Assembly (NCBI RefSeq): GCF_030272615.1
Contig: NC_081407.1
Location: 376,133,018 to 376,197,017 of the forward strand
Source: Cryptomeria japonica
Lineage: Eukaryota > Streptophyta > Pinopsida > Cupressales > Cupressaceae
DNA length: 64,000 nucleotides
Direction: 5' to 3'
The translations under genes and the position numbers were made by a program. The notes beneath the pieces are model-generated. The model saw only the letters and a program-made list of their open reading frames with translations, made no database searches and was not told the DNA's origin. The number at the start of each line of letters is the position of its first letter. Within the stretch, counting starts at the first letter, position 1. This document shows, piece by piece, positions 22,377-34,218 of this stretch.

Positions 22377-23276
22377 GGACTCCTCATATTATGATGCCAC
22401 ACATTCCCTATAATTATCCTAGTTTAATCAATGGATTATTGTATTAATCACAAGCAAATTTTGAAAGGCAATTCCAGCAATTTTTAATGTGTATTTTATT
22501 CTCTACCTATTTCCTTGGAAATCTTGACAAGAAAAGGAATGTATTTAATCTTTAAAATTGATCATAATAGATAGATATGTTTCTTGCTATTATTTTGAAT
22601 GGCCAGGGTTGTAATCGTACCTCCCATGGGATGACCTATTTTTAAGCACATCTATTTATAAATCTTATGTGAAAATTTCAAATGACTCTCAATTTTTTAC
22701 AGTAGCTTACTTGGCAAGTCCCCTCCTTATAACTAAGCTTTCAGCACCACATCATCAAGTATGGTGCCACATCAGCATGCTTTTTGCCAAGCTGTTCAAG
22801 ACAGCCCCCCAAAAAAGTGAGACCAATAGGTGTGCAAAAGAGGCCCCAATAGTTGTGCAGCTGATATGGCATCACCTGATTGGTTATTTTTTACAATATT
22901 AGTACATTTTCTAACAACTCTTGGTACATTTCCTAACAAAAATTGATATTTTATGTTTCAAACAATAGATTTTATTTGTTCAATTTTTAGAACAAAAGAT
23001 ATCAATAACCCTCACAACAATTGATACATGTTCAACTATACATTCAACTACTGAAACTGCATTTGAATTTGAGATTTTGTGAGCTTCAAAGAAAGTCAAA
23101 GTTGAGGGTCACAAATGTTAAAGCACACGCTAAAGGACTTGAACCTCCGACCTTGTGTTGAGCAATTCATAAAACACAGACGGAAGCAAAATTCCAGCAA
23201 AATACACGGAAGGGAGCATGAAAATACACAGAAACAAAAGTTACACTTTATTTGCAAAACTGATAAAAAGAAATAT
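22377..23276. other. Intergenic sequence before the tRNA cluster
   Basis: No supported gene. At 22730-22880 there is a patch with higher GC, but its frames carry no recognisable domain. A T-arm-like fragment near 23125-23165 is discussed under rejected items. Confidence 0.4.
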
Positions 23277-23349
23277 GGGGATGTAGCTCAGATGGTAGAG
23301 CGCTCGCTTAGCATGCGAGAGGTACGGGGATCGATACCCCGCATCTCCA
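23277..23349 (+). tRNA. tRNA-Ala (AGC)
   Basis: This 73-nt cloverleaf looks intact. The acceptor stem GGGGATG pairs with CATCTCC (one G-T pair) with discriminator A. The D arm is GCTCAGATGGTAGAGC. The anticodon stem CTCGC/GCGAG holds loop TTAGCAT with anticodon AGC. The T stem is CGGGG/CCCCG. The G3-T70 pair, the alanine identity element, is present. It looks like a standard nuclear plant tRNA-Ala and reads alanine GCT codons. I see no strong T-run terminator directly after it (only TTT). Confidence 0.95.
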
Positions 23350-23439
23350 TTTCGTTCAATATCTTTATAATCAGGATTACTTCCAAGCTTCATCTCCATT
23401 TCGTTCAATATCTTTATAATCAGGATTACTTCCAAGCTT
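23342..23439. repeat. 49-bp tandem duplication including the tRNA-Ala 3' end
   Basis: Two units of 49 bp (23342-23390 and 23391-23439) begin CATCTCCATTTCGTTCAA and end CAAGCTT. The first unit starts with the last eight bases of the tRNA-Ala, so the tRNA 3' end is copied downstream. The units are identical or nearly so, which suggests a recent event. Confidence 0.9.
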
Positions 23440-23734
23440 CAATGTTTAAGATTTTATTTAAATTCACTGAGGCATTAAAACATATTTTTGAAGAAACATG
23501 CAACGAGAACGGCAACGCTAGTCACACACTTTAATCAATTACTGAAATGTATGTATGTGTTTCATACTCCATAGAGCAATGAGTTGTGAAGGATGATTAA
23601 TATCTGCACTGAGATGATGAAAGCACCCACGATATAGTCCGACGATCAATGTAATGCACACACACATTCACAGATAAAAGAAAAAGTTCGATGATGCAGT
23701 TATACAGGGATTTGAATCTAACAAAACTTAAAAC

Positions 23735-23808
23735 TTCCGTTGCCGGGATTTGAACCCGGGTCGTCTGGGTGAAAGCCAGATATCCTAACCGGACTAGACG
23801 ACAATGAA
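23735..23808 (-). tRNA. tRNA-Glu (TTC), slightly degraded acceptor stem
   Basis: This 74-nt minus-strand cloverleaf has anticodon stem CTGG/CCAG with loop CTTTCAC and anticodon TTC, and T arm CCGGGTTCAAATCCCGG. The D arm reads GTCTAGTCCGGTTAGGAT, as in plant tRNA-Glu. The acceptor TTCATTG pairs with CAACGGA with one A-C mismatch and one G-T, where plant copies usually have TCCGTTG. It may still work or be an early pseudogene. It lies 385 bp from tRNA-Ala on the opposite strand. Confidence 0.88.
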
Positions 23809-23891
23809 GACAGACAAATCTTTATATCCGAATTTCAACTAAAACTGTAAAACTTTGCTATCGCACTGTAAAAACTTTGGAAAGTGCTACT

Positions 23892-23943
23892 CTTCCGTTT
23901 CATTTTTTGAACCTCGGTCGTCTGGTTATGAAAGCTTGAACCA
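23892..23943 (-). pseudogene. Decayed partial tRNA-Glu copy
   Basis: Read on the minus strand, this matches the 3' two-thirds of the tRNA-Glu at 23735-23808. The plus strand shows CTTCCGTT, then TTTGAACCTCGGTCGTCTGG, then TGAAAGC and AACC in the same order and spacing. The T stem is destroyed and the D arm is missing. It is about 160 bp away in the same orientation, so it looks like an old tandem copy. Confidence 0.6.
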
Positions 23944-24189
23944 ATTTGTGAAAAATAGAAAGTTGATGTGAAGAGAACTCTGATAAATTTAAGTCTATTA
24001 GTAGCATTCAGGATGAAAGATTTAGTCTAGATATGATTTTGACAAGCTTATTGATTAAAAGGCAAAGAAAAGTTATTGAACATGAAGAAGTTGAATTTTA
24101 GAAGAAATAATGAAACCAACTGATATTTGTAAAACTTTTTGCAGTCAAATGGTATGATGAAAACAAGCTTTAATTTCTTAGTACAAAAT

Positions 24190-24830
24190 TGCTTCCTCGA
24201 ACCACGCATTCTTCCCTCTCTGAAAACCCTTAGCTTTCCATTCCTGCGAGATGGAGGACCACTTGCTAGTAGGATGTTTGGAGCGGTGAGCTCCAATTCG
24301 ATTCCTGCTACGAGTCCAAGGAGGTCCGTTGAATTTTCGGGTCCTTTCTTGAAAACCCTTTCTGGATCCTGAAAATCTAGGGACTGCCTCCATTGGAATT
24401 ACTTGGTCCGTCTCATCACTCCATGAAGGCGCCTTCAGATGATCGCTCCTTCCTCCTGGATGTCGATCGTGGTACTGATTTCACTCAATCTGGATCTGCT
24501 CCTGAGCACCCGAAGTTCTTGTGCGACATCCGCCATGTAACACTTCGCCTTGGCCTCCTGCACTCGCCATTTTATTTAATAATGTATCTAATTAATTAAT
24601 AATTCACAAAGTGTGCGGAAGAAAATGCCTCTTTCTCTCATGCAGGAAGGTGAGAGACACTTTAGTTCCACTCACCAAATCTTTTTCTAGTAGAAGCATG
24701 CACAGCGATGGGTTGGTCGGCATTTTCGTCGCTGCAGGGTTAACAGAGGCAGCATTGCAGCGTTCCAAAGGCACCCCAACGCGTTGTGTCACTCCTCCGT
24801 TACCCATATTCAACGCTATTTTTATATTTA
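24190..24830. other. GC-richer island with short frames
   Basis: This stretch is richer in G and C than its surroundings and has open frames of about 70-80 codons on both strands. I recognise no conserved product except the weak one at 24604-24813. It may be the remnant of a gene or of a transposon 5' region. Confidence 0.3.
24604..24813 (-). pseudogene. Possible fragment of a BURP-type protein
   Basis: A 69-codon minus-strand frame contains LLLEKDLVSGTKVSLTFL followed by RKRHFLPHTL. This recalls the start of the plant BURP domain (FFLEKDL...GTKM.L.F...FLPR). The usual CH repeats that would confirm the family are not visible downstream. It is a weak call and could be a chance resemblance. 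Confidence 0.22.
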
Positions 24831-24929
24831 ATAAAAAAAGTTGGTAGTATAAATCCTGTATTATTCAGATTTCTTTCAGATTTATTGAATAATGTGTTAA
24901 TGGAATGTGATTTGAAATGTTTATTAAAA

Positions 24930-25690
24930 ATATATATACAATAAATTTTTTAAAAGTAATAAATTTTTTTTAAACACATAATATATTTTATCAATTTTTC
25001 AATTTAATTTATAAATTAATAATTTAATCAATATATAATAACAAAGTTCTTTTTTTTTTTTGTCTTGAATATTTATGTAATTATTATTGTATAATTATTA
25101 GTGTAAAATAAAACTAAACAGATTCTTAATAACATTTTTTAAACACATTATATTTTATTAATTTTTAATTGAAAGGATTTATTTATTATATGAATTAATG
25201 TATTTCATTTATGAATCAATTATTCAATGAATATATAATGATAAAGTTTATATTTTTTTTTGTTTTTCTTCAATATTTATGCAATGATTATTGTACAATA
25301 CTAAGTGTTCAATAAACATATACAATAAATCTAAAAGGAATCTTAATAGCTTTTTTAAAACACATAATAGATTTTATTAATTTTATTTAATAATTTTTTT
25401 TATTTATTGATAAAGTTTTTATATCTTTTGTATGTCTTTAACATTTATGTAATGATTAGCACATAAAATATATATCTAATAAATCTAAAAAGAATCTTAA
25501 TAATTTTTTAAAAATATTTAATATAGTATATTAATTTTTATTAAAAAATTTAATTATTGTATGAAACAATACTATTTAATGTATGGATCAATAATTCAAT
25601 CAACTATATAATGATAAATTCTATATATCCTTTGTTTTTCTTCACCATTTATGCAATGATTAATATACAATGATTAATGTATAAATCGCA
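24930..25690. repeat. AT-rich tandem array, units of about 170-210 bp
   Basis: Four degenerate units share the anchor ATAATGATAAAGTTNTATAT, a T-run, then AATATTTATGCAATGATTA, at about 25039, 25226, 25398 and 25607. Each also has a block like CTAAAAAGAATCTTAATA followed by TTTTTTAAAACACATAATA. It looks like an old satellite or a local AT-rich expansion. Confidence 0.6.
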
Positions 25691-27734
25691 ATTATCTTTG
25701 ATCATTACCATAGTCAAATAATTGACCAGGGATAGATTTATGAGGGAAAAATGGCCTCTCAATTTTATCAATTTATTTTAAAATTAATTATTCATTGAAT
25801 TCCTCTTATTAGTCACTATGAACCATCCAAAGTATAAAGTTTGTTTACCTATGTGGTAACCTGATATTATTAATGACAAAACCTTATTCTTATCTATCTA
25901 TATTGTCAAAGAGTATTACGATTTCGAAAATAGGATCACAAAAATTTCAAAGAAAACACATGTTTATATTTTGTAAATCATATAAATAAGGTATACATAA
26001 ATATGTGAATCATATATCCAATTTCTTTATATATATTTCTCGACCATTCACAATGAGTTCACTATATCTAAAATCTAATCATCTATGGTTTAGAACATGA
26101 ATTTAATAAATATTAAAAAACTTACGAGAGATTATTTCATCATTGTATTAACACGTTTATAATTAATTATTATCAACAATCCATATATATAATCTAAAAT
26201 ATTATTATCATTGGTATGATTCTAGAAATAGAGACCCACCTTAAAAATATAATTGATGTAGCTAATTGATAATAAAAAGAACAATTAATAACAAACTAAT
26301 TCCTAATGACCCTAACAAACACTTTAAAAATAAGTACATGTAACTCCCAATATAACAAAGGCTTATGAAAAGATATCAATTTATAACCTAAAATCCATAT
26401 TTGAACATGAGATTAATTATTGAAGTTATCTTATTAAGTATTCTAAGTCAATATATGTAACAAATTTAAATGCATGGTAATGTATTTAAAAATAATAAAA
26501 TAGTTATGATCCTAATATGATATATTCCTAATTTTAATAAGGATAAGGTCTTGTGGAATGCTTGACTCTAACACAAATATTAGTTTAAAATAATGCCTCT
26601 TAATTAGAAGGAAATGGTATGTCCCTACATAGGTAAGCCTATAAATAAGAAAGAGAAGCCTCTTCCATATCATCATATCATCAAATACTAAATTTATGCA
26701 TTATTAATATCTAGAGTTATTGGAGATCACCCTTTTAAAGTGGTATACATCTTCGTAACAAAGTTTTACAATTATTTATAAGAAATATCATAACAAATGG
26801 TATCAAAGATTCAATTTGGGCCAAAATTTTTGTTTCTAACATAACTTAAAAACTATTTTGAATTTTGATCTAATTTTTGTTGGGTTTTAAGGTATAAATT
26901 ATATAAAATCAAAACAACAAAAAAAATTGACTTTGAAGCTAATTTTCCAACAATTATTGAAATTTTGTATTTTCCATTAATTTTCTCTATAAGTTGCAAT
27001 TTGTGAATTTAAAAAAAATTACATTTCTAGAAATATTATAAAAAATCTAGGATTAGCTATTAGTTTTTTACTCTTACTGATATGTATATAAATGAGACCC
27101 TAGGCCTAGGGATGTAATCTAAGATCTCAAATCTTCATAGCATAGAATTGGAACATGAATAGGTTCAACTATATTCCTAATAGGAGATTTGAACACTTGG
27201 ATTTTATTCCTCTATTGCAATAGATTTGTTATTGTAAAGTGTGTATAAATGAACTAGGTTAAATGGTACGAAAATGATGAACTTTAGCATAAACTATAAA
27301 TTAAAGAACAAAAAATCAAAAGAGTAAATTAGATCTAGAAATAAGATAGAGATGAGAACCTATAGCTAAAATATGGAGTTAATAGTTTCAAACATGAGTG
27401 TTGGGTACCCTAGTCTTGAGGGTGTCCAATCTATTAGAAAGGGGTGGAAATGCATTCAGGATGTCATGTAGACCTATCTTCTAGAAATCCAACTAAAAGG
27501 TGTCTAATATAGGTATTGGGCACCTTGGTCTAGGTGTTTATGCTTATTTTAAATTTATAACTAAGTGTCACAATTCACTCAACTCATTTTTAATCTCATG
27601 TTTTGTCAAATCTAATCCTACGCATGAAAACAAGGGAAAATGGTTGTGTTGTATAGAGGGTTTCTTAAGTAAAACCCTATTTACTAGAATACAAGATACA
27701 TACATCAATTCAGAGAGATAAGGATGTCTACGAT
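25691..27734. other. AT-rich intergenic sequence, with a possible LTR end near 26793
   Basis: No gene is supported. At about 26636 the run CCTATAAATAAG resembles an LTR TATA box. About 150 bp further on, CATAACAAATGGTATCAAAGATTC looks like an LTR end followed by a diverged initiator-Met primer-binding site. I cannot find a matching second LTR. Beyond 26900 nothing is recognisable. Confidence 0.35.
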
Positions 27735-30282
27735 CAGAGTTTATATCATAGGGTTAGGGTTAGGGTTAAGGGTTAGGTTTAAGATTATAGTTAGGGTTTA
27801 CATTATTGCTAAGATTATGTTAATGGTTAGGGTTTGGATTTACATCATGGTTAGTGTTAAGGTTCTGGTTACGCTTAGGATTTAGGGTTAGGGTAAGATT
27901 ATGTGTAGGGTTAGGGTTTATACCATAGGGCTAGGGTTAGGGTTAGGGTTAAGGATTAGCCTTAGGATTATAGTTAGGGTTACATCATTGTTAGGGTTAA
28001 GATTGTGCTTAGGATTATGATTTACGATTATGCTTAGTTTTATGTTTAGGGTTGGGATTTATATCACAATGTTAGATTTAGGATTAGCATCATGGTTAAG
28101 GTTATGGTTAAGTTTAATATTGTGGTTAGGGTTAGGGTTATAGTTATGGTTTGCATCATTTTTAGGGTTAGGTTAATGGTTAGAATTAAACTTAGAGTTA
28201 AGATTGTGGTTACGCTTAGGATTTATGGTTATGGTTAGGATTATGTGTAGGGTTAAGGTTTATATCATAAGGTTAGACTTAGGGTTAAGGGTTAGGGTTA
28301 GGGTTATAGTTATGGTTTGCATCACTTTTAGGGTTAGCTTAATGGTTAGGGTTTAGATTTACATTATGGTTAGGGTTAAGATTGTGGTTATGCTTTGGAT
28401 TTAGGGTTATGGTTAGATTGTATATTTGTAGTATGGTGTTTCTCCTATTTCCAATCCAAGGACTTACAAAGTTCTTACAATGCTTTCAACTCTACCAACT
28501 AAAATTAAAAATATATTTCAAAGACCAAAAATAATATATTTTTCTATGAAAAAATAATTGAATTACATAAAAAAATTAAATATAATTTATAGACATTAAA
28601 TTTAAGTTCTATACATTTTTTTTCTAAGCAGTTGGATTTTCATAAAATAGAATATTTTTATGATTTCATTTTATAATTTAAAAGCTAGTATTTGAATAGT
28701 TTTGTTATAACTCTTAAATTTTGTTATTAAAAAATATTTTAATTTTCTTGAAAATTTAGATTGCTACTTTTATTGTTTTATTTGGTTTGTATTTTAAAAT
28801 AATTTTGAACTTTAAAATAAATTATTATTTTTTATTGTTGTGAAAACTCTTTTAAAATTAAATTACTATTTTTGTACTAATAGTTATTGTTGAATATTTT
28901 AAACAAAATTCTTTTTATTTTGGAAGGATATCTTTATCCATGACATTCTTATATTTTTCAAATATAAGATGCTTTTTTTTGTATTGATAAAATAATATAA
29001 CATCGTTTTTTAACATTGATAAAGTATTTACAATTTTAAAATAAAAAATTTAATGTAAATTAAAAAATCACTCTAATTGTTTATATATAAAATACAAGAG
29101 ACGTCAATTTAAATCACATGGATTGCATGTTTGTAGTAGGTTGTTACTCCTATTTCCAATCCAAGGACTTCCGAGTTCTTACAAAGCTTTCAACTCTAGT
29201 AAATAAAATTAAAAATAAATTTCAAAGAGAAAAAGTAATATATTATTCTATGGAAAAAAAATACCTTTTATTGTTGTGAAAACATGTTTAAAATTAAATT
29301 GTTAATTTTGTACTAATAGTTTTTGTTGAATATTTTAAAGAAAATTCTTTTTGTTTTGGAAGGATATCTTTATCCATGACATTCTAATATTTTTCAAATA
29401 TAAGATGCTTTTTTTGGTATTGATAAAATAATATAACATAGTTTTTTAACATTAATAAAGTATTTGCACTTTTAAAATAAAAAATTTATATCACAATATT
29501 GGATTTACAATTAGCATCATGGTTAGGGTTAGGGTTATAGTTATGGTTTTCATCATTTTTAAGGTTAGGTTAATGGTTAGGATTAAGCTTAGGGTTAAGA
29601 TTGTGGTTACGCTTAGGATTTATGGTTATGGTTAGGATTATGTGTAGGGTTAAGGTTTATATCATACAGTTAGACTTAGGGTTAAGTGTTAGGGTTAGGG
29701 TTATAGTTATGGTTTGCATCACTTTTAGGGTTAGGTTAATGGTTAGGTTTTTGGTTTTCATCATGGTTAGGGTTAAGATTGTGGTTATGCTTTAGAATTA
29801 GGGTTATGGTTAGATTATATATTTCTAGTAGGTTCTTTCTCCTATTTCCAATCCAAGGACTTCTAGAGTTCTTACAATGCTTTCAACTCTAGTAACTAAA
29901 ATTAAAAATAAATTTCAAAGAGACAAAATAGCATATTATTCTATGGAAAATAATAATTGAATTACACAAAAAAAAGCATGTTATCATGGTTAGGGGTATG
30001 GTTAAGTGTAAGATTGTGGTTAGGGTTAGGGTTAAGATTGTGGTTAAGGTTAGCATATCAAATTAGGTTTAGGGTTGGTTAAGGTTTAATTTGGTATAGT
30101 GTTAAGTTTAGGATACAATAGGGTTTATTTTGGTTTTATGTTTAAATAGTTTTAGGGTTGGGCCTCAACTTGGTTTAGGTCTAGAGTTCAATTTGGTTTG
30201 GTTTTTTGGTTAGGGTTACAATTAAATTATTTTTAGGATTACAATTAAGTTTCATATTTGCTTTCAATTTTAGTTTAGTGTT
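27735..30282. repeat. Telomere-like field with a higher-order repeat of about 700 bp
   Basis: GGTTAGGGTTAGGGTT variants fill 27750-28415, 29490-29815 and 29985-30282. An AT-rich anchor reading CTCCTATTTCCAATCCAAGG appears three times, at about 28440, 29149 and 29849, so a unit of about 700 bp is tandemly repeated. Long segments such as GATTGTGGTTACGCTTAGGA recur between units (28200-28270 and 29598-29660). Confidence 0.75.
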
Positions 30283-30869
30283 GATTGAATATTCATTATT
30301 TTCATGGGAGGAAGATGGTGTCATGCATGAGGGAGAACACAGGATGTCGAGCTAGGGCATCGATGTCCTAGCTCGTGGGCAGCCATTGCCTACTGGTTCA
30401 TCAGGGGGAGGGTAGTAGAGGTCTGCTCAAGGAGGGGAGGAGCTGCTGGAGGGGGCTTGTGCTACATGTGGGTGGGGTTCAGGATTCTCTACGGGCCCAT
30501 GGTCTGCTAGTGGGGTAGGGGGTTGCAGTTGGCTCTACCTTTTGGTGGTACTTGGGAGGGGTGGGGACTTGGTTGCCATGTGTTCTTGCTTGCCCCCTTT
30601 GGGGTGTGGGTTTTTTATTTTTGTGAGGTCCAATGTTTATTATTGGTGGAGGGGCCTCGAAGGCAACTCCTGCTATAGATTTTCATGTTGTGGTAGGTTT
30701 AAAATCCCCATCCCAAAGTGTGAAGACTTTTAATAATAATTTTTTTTCCTCGGATTCAGGGTCTACGGATTACGAAGATTAATGGTTGTCTGGAGAGATG
30801 CAATGGGAGGCTAAGGTTGGTTACTCCTCCTGAGATGATAGTTGAAGATGTTGAATACTTTTCAAAACA

Positions 30870-31560
30870 CTCGCTATATTGCAAGTTTTTGGGGATGAGG
30901 GTTTCTTTGCATTTTTTGGAAAATTGAACGTAGAGGACCTGGGCACCAGAAGGGGAAATGAAGATTATGCTACTGGCAAACAACTACTACATGGTTACTT
31001 TCACTGCATGGAGGATCCCAATAGGGTTTTTGAAGGAGAGCCGTATTTTTACAACCAGGTGGGGTTGCTCATCAAACCTTGGTGTGCAAGGTTTAACCCT
31101 TCGGAGGAGCTCTCGAATAGGGTTCCAGTGTGGGTTCATTTACCATGTTTTTCGGTGGAATGCTGACAGGAGGATGTGTTACAGATGCTTTCCTCACTCC
31201 TTGGGAAGCCAATGGGATCTTCAATGCAAACCCTGGGGAGAAAGGTAATGTCTTCTTCATGTATTTATTTTGAAATTGATCTTAGTAAACCTTTGCTAGA
31301 TGCTATAGATATGTGTGCGGGTTCTTATTCTTGGGTTCAGTAGTTGGATTGTGAGACTTTACCATTTTGGTGCCATCTATGTCATGAGTATGGTCATTTA
31401 CAGTGCAAGTGTCCTAGATATAAATCAATGGTGTGCCAACCTCAACAACTAGCCCATAACCTAGATGGGGCTGATAAAGGAAAAGTTGCTATGTCCGATG
31501 AGGTAGTGGGTGTTGATGATTTTGTCTTAGTGAAGACAAAGAATAGGAATTGAGGAAAAA
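30870..31560 (+). pseudogene. LINE copy B ORF1
   Basis: The frame has a DUF4283-type RNA-binding fold (EGEPYFYNQVGLLIKPWCAR near 31030, then a VPVWVHLPCFSVEC block) and a zinc knuckle CHLCHEYGHLQCKC (31368-31409; C-x2-C-x4-H-x4-C). It would encode the nucleic-acid-binding partner of ORF2 in the LINE particle. Two overlapping frames near 30960-31250 show that it is frameshifted. Confidence 0.82.
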
Positions 31561-31952
31561 AGAGGTTCTGGCAGGAGAGAGAGGAGGAGGATACCTTTAA
31601 CAAATTTGAAGCCTTAGATGACCTTAGCCAATAGGAAATGAATCTGGGGTTAATCCCTTTGGATCAAGGTGCATCACGGGTGGTTCAGTTGGGACCCATT
31701 TCTAGTGCAAAAGTGAAATTGGCTGGAGGGGAGGGTTCTCTGGTACCTCAAAAATTGGAACCTGCTGGGGTAAAAAGTAATAAGACCTCCGTACACCTGG
31801 GTATTTATAGAAAGATATTAAGAAAGGTACTTTGGAGAAGAATTCGAAGGTTGGCAGAAAGAAGGATTTGGATAGGATCAAATTGATGGGGGAGAATCTG
31901 GTTGACTCAGGGTCAGTAAAGACTCTAGATTCAAACTTTTCTAATCATCTGA

Positions 31953-32610
31953 AATGATAGTGCTATCATGGAATGTGAGGGGCTTGAATAGTGGCCATAG
32001 AAAAAAAGTTGTTTGGGAATTGATTAGGAGTCATTCACCTGATGTGCTGTTCTTGCAAGAAATTAAAATTTCTATGGAAAATATGATGGGTGTGCTCCCA
32101 AAGCTTTGGGGGTGATGCGAGTGTCAGTGTATTGGGGCAGCTAGTTCCTCTAGAGGGGTGGCTTGCCTTTGGAACCCCTTGAGGATTCGTCCTATTTGGT
32201 GGGTTGCTTCTAGATCTTCTTTGTCTGGAATTGCCTCTAGTCTTGAGACTGGGGAATATATCTTGTTTATTAACATTTATGCCCCCACTGATCTTCAGGG
32301 TAAGTAGAATTTATGGTCTCACGTTTCTTTTATTTGAGGGCTATTCCATTTTCATCCCTAGATTATGGTAGGAAATGTCAATGCCATTTTAGAGTTGTGT
32401 GAGAAGAAGGGTGGTGTTATGCATTTGGAACCTTCTTCTTTCCTTCTCTGGGATAGTAAATCTTCATTGCATCTTGTTGACATTAAGCCTGGTAATGGTC
32501 TATTCACTTGGAACAATAGGAGAGTAGGGGAGTATTGGATTGCGGAGAGGTTGGACTGCTTTCTGGTTTCTAGATTTTGGGTTGGTGGGGGGTGGTCCAC
32601 ATGTTCAAAG
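31953..32610 (+). pseudogene. LINE copy B endonuclease domain
   Basis: It begins MIVLSWNVRGLNSGHRKKVV, the usual start of a plant LINE ORF2, followed by LFLQEIK (metal-binding Glu) and INIYAPTD. GNVNAILE replaces the usual GDFN at about 32370. Several stops interrupt it. This domain nicks the target DNA during insertion. Confidence 0.85.
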
Positions 32611-33015
32611 ATTCTTGACTAGAGAGGGTCGGACCACTAGCCCATCAAGTTGGTGTCTTCTTCTACTCGGGTTTCTCGCACTCCTTCTTTCAAATTCCAA
32701 CTTATGTGGTTGCAGGATCATGTTGCGGGGTGGTGGAGGAAAGGGAGGCCAGTCTTTGGCACTATTATGTACACTTTTGCCAAGCAGCTACAATTTGTTA
32801 AGGTTCAACTTAAACGGTGGAACCACCAGTGTTTCGAGAATATTTTTCATGCTATGAAAGTTGCTCAAATAGTGTTGAATGACATTACCAGGGAAATAAG
32901 AGAGCATGGTTTGTTTGAAGCCCTTCTTAGGGAGGAAGACAGAGTTGTCAAGGATTTAGAGGAATGGGAGCTTAGGGACTATTGGAAATAGAGAGCTTGT
33001 ATTGATTGTCTTCAA

Positions 33016-34218
33016 GTGGGGGACAAAAATACTGCGTTCTTATTCAATTTAGTGAAAGCAAGAAGACATGGCAATTCTATTCCTATTCTGGTCAATGATA
33101 GAGGTGAGCAGTGTTTATCCTTGCAGGAGATCTCTAGGGAGGCTTTACAATATTTTTGGTCCCTCTTTAGGGAGGATACTCAGGGGGAATTAGAAGAGGA
33201 GAATCAAGTTTGTGCTTGTATTCCTTCTCTAGTTACTAGGGAAATGAATGAGAAACTTATGGGTCCTATTTTGTTGGAAGAACTTGAGAGGATTATTTTT
33301 CTCATGAAGAAAGGAAAAACACTTGGTCTGGATGGGTTCCTAGCTGAGTTCTTTCAAGATTGTTAGGATATTATCAAATTGGACTTATTGGAGGTGTTCC
33401 AAGAATCTCAAATGAATAAGAAGAGGCTTCGTGCTTTGAATGTGACTTTCATTGCACTAATCCTTAAGTGTGATGGGGTTGACTGACTAGGCCAGTTCTG
33501 CCCTATCTCTCTTTGTAATGTGGTTTATAAGATCATTTCTAAGTTGATAGCAGAGAGGTTGAAGAACCCTCTTGGGGATGTCATCTCAGAGGAGTAGAGT
33601 GGGTTTGTGGAAGGTTGCCAAATCCTGTATGGTGTGGTCATTGCTACCAAGTCCATTCATTCTATGGCGGCTTCCAAGGAAAAAGCTATGTTTATTAAGC
33701 TAGATATGTCTAAGGCTTATTATAGAATCCGTTGGTCCTCTCTCCAAAACATCCTTAGGGCCTTTGGCTTTGTTGATGAATGGATTTAATGGGTAATGAG
33801 TTGTGTTACTTCTACCTCCTTCTCTGTGTTGATCAATGGAGATCATACAGAGTTGTTTGGTGCTTCTAGGGGTCTTTGCCAGGGGGACCCCCTCTCCTCG
33901 TACTTATTCATTCTTCTAGCTAAGGGTCTAGGGAGGTTGATTAAGCATAATATGGGTCTGGGTATTATTCAAGGCTAGAATGAGGGAAATGGTCTACATC
34001 CTCAATCCCATTTGCAGTTTGTTGATGACACAACCTTGATGGGACTAGCTAGGATTAGAGAAGCTTTGAATTTGCACAAAGTTTTGGATGTTTATCATGT
34101 CGCTTCAAGCCAGTTGATCAATAAAGATAAATCTTTCATTCTCTTCTTCAACACTCCTAGAAATATTCAGAGGAGAATTGCACATATTCTGAGATTCCAG
34201 GTTACTTCTCTTCCCTGA
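33016..34218 (+). pseudogene. LINE copy B reverse transcriptase
   Basis: Motifs in order are GLDGFLAEFFQD, GCQILYGVVIATKSIHSM, FIKLDMSKAYYRI, SRGLCQGDPLSSYLFILLA and FVDDTTLMG (34018-34044). Catalytic aspartates are kept. Stops TAG at 32989, 33364, 33595 and 33976 and TAA at 33787 also occur at the same sites in copy A. Confidence 0.9.

Noticed and set aside
23125-23165. tRNA 3' half on the minus strand (GGAGGTTCAAGTCC)
   Set aside because: The T-arm-like hairpin is there, but no matching anticodon stem or acceptor can be found; it may be a chance match or a very decayed tRNA.
24139-24393. Overlapping frames on both strands near 24.2 kb
   Set aside because: No conserved motif; both strands are open because the patch has higher GC and few stop triplets.
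26793-26815. LTR end with initiator-Met primer site as a full element
   Set aside because: The primer site is diverged (TGGTATCAAAG) and no partner LTR or internal coding sequence could be found, so it is listed only as a possibility.
27735-30282. True telomere end
   Set aside because: The repeat is irregular, interrupted by AT-rich spacers and by a full LINE, and runs in the same direction on both sides, so it is interstitial.
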